Source: CAYRQP01 sp964426545
GTDB lineage: Bacteria; Fermentibacterota; Fermentibacteria; Fermentibacterales; JCC-6
Length of the DNA: 16,239 bases
NCBI GenBank assembly: GCA_964426545.1
Contig: CAYRQP010000027.1
Span: forward strand, 1 to 16,239
Direction: 5' to 3'
The stretch's first letter is position 1; each line of letters starts with the position of its first letter. A model generated the notes under the pieces. That model saw only the letters and a program-made list of their open reading frames with translations, did no database searches and was not told the DNA's origin. Made by a program: the position numbers and the translations under genes. Positions 1 to 7,349 of the stretch are shown one piece after another.

Positions 1-2
1 TG

Positions 3-98
3 GATATGAGGGAATACCAGGAATGGATGGAAACCATTAAGCAACCGGAAGAACGTGAGAACCGCGTATTAGAAGGGGTTTATGAATTTGCACACTAA
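3..98 (+). CDS. C-terminal fragment of a YdeI/OmdA-like protein
   Basis: An open frame enters from outside the window and ends at TAA 96-98, giving 31 residues. The tail contains REYQEWMETIKQPEERENRV, which resembles the C-terminal helix of the YdeI/OmpD-associated (OmdA) family, where a Y-x-EWI-x-x-(A/I)K-x-x-E-T/E-R-x-R-R pattern is usual. Members are small soluble proteins of uncertain function, some linked to peptide or bacteriocin resistance. The catalytic or structural core lies outside the window, so the family call rests on a short helix only. It converges on the minus-strand gene at 133-459 with 34 nt between stops and no obvious terminator hairpin. Confidence 0.45.
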   Translation, partial: DMREYQEWMETIKQPEERENRVLEGVYEFAH

Positions 99-132
99 TT
101 CGGACTTGACCATATTCAATCCAACATAGGTT

Positions 133-459
133 TTATGCAGTAATGTTGAACTGTGTGAGAATTTCTTTTCCGATGAGCAGGATGCAGTCGCTTCCCCTGA
201 TTTCAGTTGCCCATTGCAGATCGCAGAAAAAGTGTTCTCTTCCGGATTCCATCCTTCTTTGCAGTTCCCAGTGTGCATCAGCGCGGGTGAGCTGTGACAC
301 TGAGTCTCCGCGTGGGCATACTATGACTGCATACCGTCTTGTACCGCTTCTGAAGACCATTACGCTTTCAGGTGTGACCTGACCTGCAATCGATGAGATA
401 TCCCATTTGTTGTAATCCTGAATTCCCCTGGTTGCAAATTCTGTTGTTTTTTTGTTCAT
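133..459 (-). CDS. Hypothetical 108-aa protein
   Basis: I do not recognise this protein. The frame is open further upstream to 486, but the start MNKKTTEF at 459 is preferred because GGGAGG lies just before it on the minus strand, while the upstream start has no ribosome binding site. No signal peptide or membrane segment is visible. The sequence alternates beta-like stretches (VMVFRSGTRRYAVIVCP; SDCILLIGKEIL) with a charged helix (ADAHWELQRRMESGREHF), suggesting a small soluble alpha/beta protein. It has three cysteines with no metal-site spacing. It is alone, downstream of mutS but separated from it by the palindrome at 529-571. Confidence 0.6.
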   Translation of the reverse strand: MNKKTTEFATRGIQDYNKWDISSIAGQVTPESVMVFRSGTRRYAVIVCPRGDSVSQLTRADAHWELQRRMESGREHFFCDLQWATEIRGSDCILLIGKEILTQFNITA

Positions 460-528
460 AGTTCCTCCCAAGAGTACTATAAACAAATTTTACGGGGATG
501 TAAACAGGTGTATACCTTGTGTCTTATT

Positions 529-571
529 GGTACCATGACACTTAATTCTGCGAACTAAGTGTCATGGTACC
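529..571. repeat. 16-bp perfect inverted repeat, REP-like hairpin
   Basis: The left arm 529-544 (GGTACCATGACACTTA) is the exact reverse complement of 556-571. Inside, after one mismatch, 546-548 TTC pairs with 552-554 GAA around a TGC loop, so the whole element folds into a 16+3 bp hairpin. It lies 12 nt beyond the mutS stop. It could stop mutS transcription, but there is no T tract on either side as expected for an intrinsic terminator. Its AAGGTRCCA edge resembles the short palindrome at 9043-9059, suggesting both belong to a dispersed family of REP-like palindromes. Confidence 0.8.
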
Positions 572-582
572 TTTGCTCTACT

Positions 583-3138
583 CTAATCGAGTTTGTCCCG
601 CAGCTCATAGAGGATTTCAAGTGCCTGTTTTGGTGTCAGTTCATTGGGGTCTATCTTTCGCAGGTTGTCCAAGATGGGGTGCTCATCATCGGACTCAGTT
701 TCTGCTATCATCAGTTCGAGCTGGTTGCAGTCTGTGACATCGTGCATCAGGTGCTTACCGGCTTCAAGGTCTGCAAGTACTTTCTTCGCGCGTCTTACAA
801 CCTGTTTCGGTACACCTGCCATCGATGCGACGTGTATGCCGTATGAATCATCAGCACATCCGTCTTCCACATCGTAGAGGAAAACTACCCTGTTTCCGGT
901 CTCCTCCACCCTGACATTCACGTTTTCGACTGCTGGCAGGAGTTTTCCCAGTTCGGTAAGTTCATGGTAGTGCGTCGCGAAAAGAACCATTGGATTGTGC
1001 TGAGCATTGTTGTGAAGGTATTCTACCATAGCCCAGGCGAGTGAAAGCCCGTCATATGTGCTTGTCCCCCTACCGACTTCATCGAGTATAGCAAGGCTCG
1101 AGGAAGTGCTTGCATTGAGAAGCGACGCTGCTTCAGCCATCTCTACAAGGAAAGTCGATTGCCCACGGGTGATTCTGTCGGACGAACCTATTCTCGTGAA
1201 TATCCTGTCAACAGGTGAAAAGATCATGGATTCAGCAGGAACGAAGGAACCGGCCTGTGCCATTATAACAAGAAGAGCTGTCTGACGAAGATATGTTGAC
1301 TTCCCTGCCATATTAGGACCTGTGACAAGGAGTATCCTGCGGGTAAGATCGAGCATCAGATCGTTCGGGACACACTCCCCCTGCGGTAGAATCTGATCGA
1401 GAACCGGGTGCTTCCCTGCTTTTATTTTAAGAGATGACTTCAATGATAGTTCAGGACGGACATACCCCATTTCCTTGGCAAGATACGCAAGTGAGCAGAT
1501 TACATCGAGTTCGGCAAGAACTCGTCCTGTCTCTGATATCCTGTCACATTGCTTTGCTATTTCCTCTCGAATATCTGAATAGAGAGATGCTTCCAGTTTT
1601 TCAATCTCCTCACCGGCACGGAGCACCTTTGCTTCAACTTCCTTTAGCTCGGGTGTAATGAAGCGCTCTGCATTTACCAGCGTCTGTTTCCTTATGTAAT
1701 GTTCAGGGACTTTGTCGAGATGACTCTTCGATACTGAAATGTGATAACCGAACACCTTATTGTACCCTATGGTGAGATTTGGAATACCGGTAACTTCCCG
1801 CTCATTCTTTTCTCTGGATTTTATCCACTTCCTGCCCCCCTGCTTGATTTCCCACAGTTCGTCGAGTTCTTCTGAAACACCATCCCTTATCACTCCGCCA
1901 TCCGATAACTTCAAGGGTGGTGAATCCACTATCATGGAGTCGATGTATTCACGCAGGGGTGCGAGTGTATCCATCTTTCCGGCAGTCTGCAATATGTCGC
2001 CGTTCAATCCGTTTAGGTTTTCTGTCAGTTCGGGCAGAAGGGCAAGTGTATCTGCTATTGCCCTTAAGTCGCGGGGTGCTGACCTGAGTGTCCCCAGTTT
2101 TCCCGCCTGCCTTTGAAGGTCGGCTGTATTGTCGAGGATCCCACGAATGTCATCCATTGAAGACGGAATAGATATAAGCGAGTCGATGGCATCGTATCTC
2201 GAAGTTATGACCTCAGGGTCTCGCGGCGGTGCTGAAAGACGCTTCCGCCATTCTCTCGCACCTGCCGGCGTCATTGTTCTGTCGGTTATATCAGCAAGAA
2301 CGGCGGATTCTTCGCCACTTCTTGCTTCGACAAGACCTAGTGCTCTTGCGCTTCCCTTGTCGATTATCAGACAATCCTCCCTGAAGTACATCCCCCTGAA
2401 TGAGAGATGTGACAAGACTGAGCGTTTCATGTCAGACAGATAGTACAAAAGAGCTCCAAGCGCTATGGTGGCTTCATGGGATTTATTAATTCCAAGTCCT
2501 TCCAGTGATGCCAGCTGCAGAACTTCCTTTATCTTCTGTACTGCTGTGTCGATGTCATACTTCCATCTTTCAAGTTCGGTTATCTCACAGCCCTGCGGCG
2601 GCATCATCTTTGTACCTTCCGGAACTAAGAGTTCAGACGGGGACATCCTCGCAATCTCTACAGCAAGTACCTTCGACTCAAGGGCAGTTGCGGTAATTTC
2701 ACCGGTTGATATGTCGCAGAGTACAAGTCCCGATGTGTTTCCGTCGGAATATGCGGAACAGAGGAGAACTGAAGAGCGTTCGCTGAGTGCGGAGCCGCTT
2801 ACAAGGGTTCCCGGAGTTATTACTTCGATTACATCTCTCTTTACGATTCCTATTGCTGTTTTGGGGTCTTCTGTCTGTTCGCAGATGGCAATTCTGCATC
2901 CTGCCTTGACCAACCGGGCAAGATAGCCATCGAGTGCATGCCAGGGAAAGCCTGCAAGCGGTATCCGCTCGCCGCTTTTGCTTTTCGAGCGTGAAGTCAG
3001 AGTGATATTCAATATCTTCGATATCTTCTTTGCATCGTCGTAGAAGGTCTCGTAGAAGTCACCCATTCTAAAGAGGAGTATCTCAGTCGGGTATCTTGCT
3101 TTTATGTCGAGATACTGCTTCATCATTGGTGTGGTCAT
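583..3138 (-). CDS. mutS: DNA mismatch repair protein MutS
   Basis: This is a full-length MutS (851 aa, the usual size), the cytosolic ATPase that recognises mismatches and small loops and recruits MutL. The mismatch-reading F-x-E motif is present as GDFYETF (F28, E30). The connector, lever and clamp regions follow in order. The ATPase domain has Walker A GPNMAGKST (607-615; the Ala replacing the more common Gly also occurs in other MutS1 proteins), Walker B/signature DEVGRGTSTYDG (686-697) and the switch His in ATHYHELT (721-728). The C-terminus has the conserved helix PNELTPKQALEILYELRDKL. The start MTTPMMKQY aligns with MutS1 N-termini; the ribosome binding site in front is weak (GTGGTT). 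The gene begins 36 nt after the exporter stop and is likely cotranscribed with it. No MutL gene is in the window. Confidence 0.98.
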   Translation of the reverse strand: MTTPMMKQYLDIKARYPTEILLFRMGDFYETFYDDAKKISKILNITLTSRSKSKSGERIPLAGFPWHALDGYLARLVKAGCRIAICEQTEDPKTAIGIVKRDVIEVITPGTLVSGSALSERSSVLLCSAYSDGNTSGLVLCDISTGEITATALESKVLAVEIARMSPSELLVPEGTKMMPPQGCEITELERWKYDIDTAVQKIKEVLQLASLEGLGINKSHEATIALGALLYYLSDMKRSVLSHLSFRGMYFREDCLIIDKGSARALGLVEARSGEESAVLADITDRTMTPAGAREWRKRLSAPPRDPEVITSRYDAIDSLISIPSSMDDIRGILDNTADLQRQAGKLGTLRSAPRDLRAIADTLALLPELTENLNGLNGDILQTAGKMDTLAPLREYIDSMIVDSPPLKLSDGGVIRDGVSEELDELWEIKQGGRKWIKSREKNEREVTGIPNLTIGYNKVFGYHISVSKSHLDKVPEHYIRKQTLVNAERFITPELKEVEAKVLRAGEEIEKLEASLYSDIREEIAKQCDRISETGRVLAELDVICSLAYLAKEMGYVRPELSLKSSLKIKAGKHPVLDQILPQGECVPNDLMLDLTRRILLVTGPNMAGKSTYLRQTALLVIMAQAGSFVPAESMIFSPVDRIFTRIGSSDRITRGQSTFLVEMAEAASLLNASTSSSLAILDEVGRGTSTYDGLSLAWAMVEYLHNNAQHNPMVLFATHYHELTELGKLLPAVENVNVRVEETGNRVVFLYDVEDGCADDSYGIHVASMAGVPKQVVRRAKKVLADLEAGKHLMHDVTDCNQLELMIAETESDDEHPILDNLRKIDPNELTPKQALEILYELRDKLD

Positions 3139-3174
3139 ATGCTAACCACATTTCTGTTGGGGGATATGATGCTG

Positions 3175-5076
3175 TCAGTGATCTTTGAACTGCATATCAT
3201 AGAGTTCCCTGTATCTCGCATTTTTGGCGATAAGCTCATCGTGAGTGCCCTGTTCGGCTATTCTGCCCTCATCTATATAAATAATCCGGTTTGCCTTCAT
3301 GATAGTCGAGAGTCTGTGTGCAATGACAAGAGTAGTACGCCCTTCTATCAGATTGTCTATTGCCTCCTGAACATATCGTTCCGAGTGCGTATCAAGTGCA
3401 GAAGTTGCTTCATCGAAAATGAGTATGTCAGGATTCTTCAGGATTGCCCTTGCTATGGCAATGCGCTGCTTCTGTCCGCCCGAAAGCTGACACCCGCGCT
3501 CCCCTATGACAGTCTCGAATCCCTCCGGTAGCTCATCTATGAACTCAAGAGCATTGGCGGCCTGTGCTACCTTGCGGACAGTGCCAATCGGGATATCATC
3601 TACTCCGTAGGCAATGTTGTTCATTACAGTATCATTGAAGAGTATTGTTTCCTGGGTTACCACTCCAAGACTTAGACGAATATCTTTGAGGTCGATCTCG
3701 TGAAGATCAGTTCCGTCAATCATTATGGAACCCGAATCAGGGTCATAGAATCTTGGTATAAGGTCTGCTATCGTGCTCTTGCCACCTCCGCTTGGACCCA
3801 CGAGAGCGACTATTTCACCCCTTCCGATGGAGAAACTCACATTCTGCAAAACTTCTACACCTTCTTTGTAGCTGAATGAGACATCCCTGAATTCAATACC
3901 TTTCTCAACAGATTTCAGAGAAACAGGATTCTCGACTTCTTTGATTCGCACAGTTCTGTCCATCAGGTCAAAGACACGCTCAGCCGAAGCAAAACCAATT
4001 TGAATCGCTGCATTAGAATTACTGAGTACCTTTATGGGTTTCATCATTGAGAGAACTGCAGCAATGAACACAAGGAACCTGCCTGTCGATAGTGTTTCGC
4101 CCGCAAGAACAGACTGTCCGCCATACCACATAATGACACCGGTGGCAACCGCACCCATAACTTCGGTTATCGGGCTGGCAAGTGCTTTTATCCTGCGGAT
4201 AGAGATGCCGGTCCTTCGGTGTTTGTCTATCACACCTGCGAATTTCGCCGTTTCATATTCTTCCATTGAAAATGCCTTAACAACCCGGATTCCGAATATT
4301 GTCTCGTGCAGAAGAGAAGTAAAATCAGAGAGCTGTCTTTGAATATAATGTGTCTTCTTCTTCAGTATCCTTCCAATGATTAGAATAACGAACATCACCG
4401 GTGGAAAGATGAGCAGCGTCGCAAAAGCAAGTTTCCAGGATGCCCACAGTGCTAAAGTCAGGTAAACGACCAGAAGTACGATCTGCTGGGGAACTTTCAT
4501 CAGCATCTGAGTCATAGAACTGTTCATGCGGGTTATATCAGATGTGAACTTTGCTATGATATCTCCGGTGCGGTTTGAAGAATAGAATCTCATGTCAAGT
4601 TCAAGTAAATGTCGATACAGAGTATTCCGCACTCCCGCGACTACTTCATGTTCAGCTTTTGAAATGAAAAAACTCTGGAAAAAGGCGAAGAGGTTCTTGA
4701 GAAATATTATTATGACAATGAGGACGATAACAACAAATAGTGCTTGTGATGGGTTGGAAGTTCGCAGCGTTTCACCCAAACCATCCGATAATTCTCCGGC
4801 ACTCCTCTTTACACCTTCGGAATCGAACCTGATAATTGAACCTGCCAGTTCGCTAAGCGGTCCGGAGCAGTTTCCTTCGAGCGATTCCATGAATTCTTCA
4901 TCTCCGGTGCGTCCGTCTGCGGGCAGCAGAATGTCGTCAAACAGCGGGAGTAGCATTCCGAGAGTCATGCCGCTCAGAAGTGCAAAGAGTATCATGCTGA
5001 CCATTGCAGCAAGTACCCATTTCCACCAGGGCAGTACAAGTCGGAGTATGCGAATTACGATATTTTTCGTTATCAT
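3175..5076 (-). CDS. MsbA-like ABC exporter (fused membrane and ATPase domains)
   Basis: This 633-aa half-transporter has six predicted membrane helices in residues 1-350 and an ATPase domain from about 394. The ATPase has Walker A GPSGGGKST (427-435), Q-loop VTQE (473-476), signature LSGGQ (531-535), Walker B ILIFDE (551-556) and H-loop AHR (586-588), so it should be active as a homodimer. The family exports lipids (MsbA, lipid A core), peptides or drugs; the sequence alone does not decide the substrate, but a Gram-negative envelope and absence of a drug-resistance context favour a lipid flippase. The first extracytoplasmic loop, between helix 1 (ending near 45) and helix 2 (starting near 110), is unusually long and acidic at about 60 residues, against a few residues to 20 in classical MsbA. 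CTGGAAG precedes the ATG. It is the first gene of the exporter-mutS unit and divergent from the sigma operon. Confidence 0.93.
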   Translation of the reverse strand: MITKNIVIRILRLVLPWWKWVLAAMVSMILFALLSGMTLGMLLPLFDDILLPADGRTGDEEFMESLEGNCSGPLSELAGSIIRFDSEGVKRSAGELSDGLGETLRTSNPSQALFVVIVLIVIIIFLKNLFAFFQSFFISKAEHEVVAGVRNTLYRHLLELDMRFYSSNRTGDIIAKFTSDITRMNSSMTQMLMKVPQQIVLLVVYLTLALWASWKLAFATLLIFPPVMFVILIIGRILKKKTHYIQRQLSDFTSLLHETIFGIRVVKAFSMEEYETAKFAGVIDKHRRTGISIRRIKALASPITEVMGAVATGVIMWYGGQSVLAGETLSTGRFLVFIAAVLSMMKPIKVLSNSNAAIQIGFASAERVFDLMDRTVRIKEVENPVSLKSVEKGIEFRDVSFSYKEGVEVLQNVSFSIGRGEIVALVGPSGGGKSTIADLIPRFYDPDSGSIMIDGTDLHEIDLKDIRLSLGVVTQETILFNDTVMNNIAYGVDDIPIGTVRKVAQAANALEFIDELPEGFETVIGERGCQLSGGQKQRIAIARAILKNPDILIFDEATSALDTHSERYVQEAIDNLIEGRTTLVIAHRLSTIMKANRIIYIDEGRIAEQGTHDELIAKNARYRELYDMQFKDH

Positions 5077-5096
5077 AGTCTTCCAGGATTTGGTTA

Positions 5097-5188
5097 GTAT
5101 ATATTTTGTATATATTTAAATGGAACAAAACTCATCTGTTATGTGTATATATAATTGAAATGTTTCAAAAAGATGAGGAGGGAATAAC
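5097..5188. promoter_or_regulatory. AT-rich divergent promoter region with palindrome
   Basis: The space between the exporter (minus) and the sigma gene (plus) is very AT-rich. It holds a tandem 11-bp near-repeat, GTATATATTTT/GTATATATTTA (5097-5118), one helical turn apart, with a related GTATATATAATT at 5145-5156. A small palindrome, TTGAAA-TG-TTTCAA (5155-5168), sits between the likely promoter and the GAGGAGGGA ribosome binding site (5175-5183). GGAAC at 5122-5126 resembles the -35 element used by ECF sigma factors and would fit autoregulation, but I see no convincing matching -10. Function as a shared promoter region is inferred from the divergent gene layout. Confidence 0.5.
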
Positions 5189-5782
5189 TTGGCAACAAGA
5201 ATAATCACAGATAAGAGGATAGAAAAAGACCCGAGAACAGACCGCGAACTGATGAGTGACCTGTGCAGTGGTGACGAGAACGCCCTTTCAGAGATCATAC
5301 AGAGATTCCAGGCTCCTATCTTTTCTCACCTCATCCGCATGCTTGGCAATGAAGAGGATGCCTGTGAAATCCTTCAAGAAACATTCTGCAGAGTCTACAA
5401 ATACCGCGACAAGTTCAATCCCGAGTATAAACTGGTCACATGGATATTTACTATCGCAAGCAATCTTGCTAAGAAGGAATGGAGAAGACGGCAGCGCTGG
5501 GGTGCTATCCCTCTTGAATATGTTAACTTAACTGCAAAACTGAGCCTGGCACCGCATTATAATGCAGGGGCGATCGAATTGGGAACTTCCATTGAAGATG
5601 CAATCAACCTCCTGCCCCCACATTACAGAGAACCATTTATTCTTCGAGAGAAACAAGGGCTGACTTATGAAGAGATCTCCGAAATTCTTGACATAAAACT
5701 CGGAACGGTAAAATCACGGATAAACAGGGCAAGGGGACAACTTCAGGAACTTCTCAGCGATGTTTGGGAGGAATGGAAATGA
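5189..5782 (+). CDS. ECF-type RNA polymerase sigma factor
   Basis: This 197-aa protein has the two domains of an extracytoplasmic-function sigma factor. Region 2 spans about 33-100 (ETFCRVYKYRDKF, followed by TWIFTIASNLAKKEWRRR, the -10 recognition helix). Region 4 spans about 134-190 (LLPPHYREPFILREKQGLTYEEISEILDIKLGTVKSRINRAR, given here only as its position, ends with the -35 recognition helix). The start is TTG at 5189, chosen because GAGGAGGGA lies 5 nt before it and the next in-frame ATG (Met22) has no such site and would cut into the N-terminal helix. It overlaps the anti-sigma gene by ATGA and so is translationally coupled to it. It probably directs envelope-stress transcription and is held inactive by its partner. 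Confidence 0.95.
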   Translation: MATRIITDKRIEKDPRTDRELMSDLCSGDENALSEIIQRFQAPIFSHLIRMLGNEEDACEILQETFCRVYKYRDKFNPEYKLVTWIFTIASNLAKKEWRRRQRWGAIPLEYVNLTAKLSLAPHYNAGAIELGTSIEDAINLLPPHYREPFILREKQGLTYEEISEILDIKLGTVKSRINRARGQLQELLSDVWEEWK

Positions 5783-6348
5783 ACTGCAGAAAAGCGCGCA
5801 GTATAATAAGTCTTGTTATTGACGGTGAAGCATCCTCCAAAGAACGCTCATCTCTTCAGTTTCACATTATGGGATGCCCGTCCTGCAAAAGACTCTTCGA
5901 TATGTCCGGTGACATATCCGCACACATGGAAAACCTTCCTGCACCGGTACCCCCGGCTGACCTCGAAGCAAATGTACTCCTCAAGCTGGAAAAGCAAAAG
6001 ACAGGTAAAAGCACAAAACGCTCTCCCCTATATTTCATAATAGCCGCTACTCTTTCTCTATTCGCTGTATTTACAACTGCTATTCTTACCACTAACGAGA
6101 ACTTTTCGTCTATTGATGTTGCAGCACAGAACAGTATTGCTGCTGAAGTCTCAATAGATTCCATGATGTATACAGCAGGAGAAGAAGCACCTGTATCAGA
6201 TATATCCAAAGTTGATGTTCATCCTTTGCCAATTGCGATGCATCGGCAGGATGACAAGCGGAGCTCGCTATCGCAGGCGATTAAATATTCAATCCGCACC
6301 GCACCGCCCGTTCGCTACAGCAGGCGGTCGTGCATGATCTCCTTCTAA
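5779..6348 (+). CDS. Zinc-finger anti-sigma factor, single-pass membrane protein
   Basis: The protein (189 aa) begins with the ZAS/zf-HC2 anti-sigma fold: Cys3, then His29-x3-Cys33-x2-Cys36 in FHIMGCPSC, which holds the sigma factor in the cytoplasm. A single membrane helix lies at about 83-104 (PLYFIIAATLSLFAVFTTAIL), leaving a ~85-residue periplasmic tail without recognisable domain. The reading frame is open from TTG 5764, but the ATG at 5779 is the best start: GGGAGG is 7 nt upstream, it forms an ATGA overlap with the sigma stop, and it puts Cys3 at the position usual for the family. The membrane layout implies release of the sigma factor by regulated proteolysis or a conformational signal from the envelope. 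Confidence 0.92.
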   Translation: MNCRKARSIISLVIDGEASSKERSSLQFHIMGCPSCKRLFDMSGDISAHMENLPAPVPPADLEANVLLKLEKQKTGKSTKRSPLYFIIAATLSLFAVFTTAILTTNENFSSIDVAAQNSIAAEVSIDSMMYTAGEEAPVSDISKVDVHPLPIAMHRQDDKRSSLSQAIKYSIRTAPPVRYSRRSCMISF

Positions 6349-6355
6349 TAGAGCC

Positions 6356-7252
6356 ATGAGTCTTTTCTCAGTACTATTTTTCATTCTGCATCTCTCTTCA
6401 CCTGCTGGCTGTGTTTATGCTCTAAGCCATGAGTATCTACCCGGTCATTTCGAGATTATCACAGCCGTCTCGATTTCACCTACCTGTGCGGTAACGGTAC
6501 TGCAATTCAGGGAGCCCGCTGATGTTTCCCTCTTGTTCGAGGGAGAAGTTGTCAGTCCGGATTCGATAATTACAGACGGGGACATCGGTCTCAGCATACT
6601 GGTTTTTAAGGACCCGCTTTTTAGTGATTACCAGATGCCGATATATTCCGAAACTCTCGAAGGAGAGCTGCTTCGTATTATTGGACAGGGTATAAACGGA
6701 ATTGTCATAATCGAAGAATCGGCGGGACAGATCTGCCATGACGGTTCCGTTCTCATTAGTGCCTCTCTTTCGGACGGATTCATGGGTGCAGCAGTATTCA
6801 ATCAGCAGGATCTGTTTTTGGGAGTCATCTCCGGTCTTGAATATTCGACAACTCCGAATATGCCGGAATTTTACTCTATGGTTGACACAGCTTCTGAAAC
6901 CCTGGTTCTCTACCCCACATCGATTTGGTATATGTGGGCACAACTGGTTGTGAACCCTCCCGAATCATCCGATGGTTTCCGCTTCGGAATTACCGCAATG
7001 GCAAACACATCCATAGGCAATTCCAATATCCCGCCCGGGATTCTACTAATATCGGTTGAAGAGGGAGGATTCGCCTGGAATTGCGGTCTTCAGCCAGGTG
7101 ATATCATTACAGAATTGAATGAACAGGCTGTTTACCATCCATATACCCTTCGTGGGCTTCTGCTTACATCAGAAGACTCTCTTGAAGCAGTTGTCTGGAA
7201 TAGGAATAATACACGCATGCTGAAAATACCGACAGCAGCGGATTTCGATTGA
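6356..7252 (+). CDS. Secreted HtrA/Deg-like PDZ protein, probably a pseudoprotease
   Basis: A signal peptide (about 1-22, FSVLFFILHLSSPAGCVYA) leads into a region with the spacing of a degenerate trypsin-like HtrA domain, then a PDZ domain at about 207-295 (GFAWNCGLQPGDIITELNEQ). In active HtrA proteins the second barrel contains GNSGGPLVN-x-x-G-x-VIG; here the matching stretch is GFMGAAVFNQQDLFLGVISG (141-160), so the serine is absent. The D-L-A-V-L segment with the catalytic aspartate appears as IGLSILVF, and no T-N-x-H is visible. I infer a protease fold kept for binding rather than cleavage. It starts 7 nt after the anti-sigma stop with little ribosome binding site, so coupled translation is likely. 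Its place suggests a periplasmic sensor or co-regulator of the sigma/anti-sigma pair. The HtrA relationship is by eye and should be held loosely; the PDZ call is firm. Confidence 0.75.
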   Translation: MSLFSVLFFILHLSSPAGCVYALSHEYLPGHFEIITAVSISPTCAVTVLQFREPADVSLLFEGEVVSPDSIITDGDIGLSILVFKDPLFSDYQMPIYSETLEGELLRIIGQGINGIVIIEESAGQICHDGSVLISASLSDGFMGAAVFNQQDLFLGVISGLEYSTTPNMPEFYSMVDTASETLVLYPTSIWYMWAQLVVNPPESSDGFRFGITAMANTSIGNSNIPPGILLISVEEGGFAWNCGLQPGDIITELNEQAVYHPYTLRGLLLTSEDSLEAVVWNRNNTRMLKIPTAADFD

Positions 7253-7349
7253 CTTTCCTATAACATTCTTCGACTGCCACCCTTTTGTTTTCGTACCATA
7301 ATCATTAGTATTGTAAAGATGGTTCTACAGATATCAATACGGGGGTTTA

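Noticed and set aside
559..846. Plus-strand open frames across the mutS region and similar long antisense frames elsewhere (e.g. 2465-2926, 4592-5119, 9365-9769).
   Set aside because: They are antisense to well-recognised genes, have no ribosome binding sites and no family resemblance.
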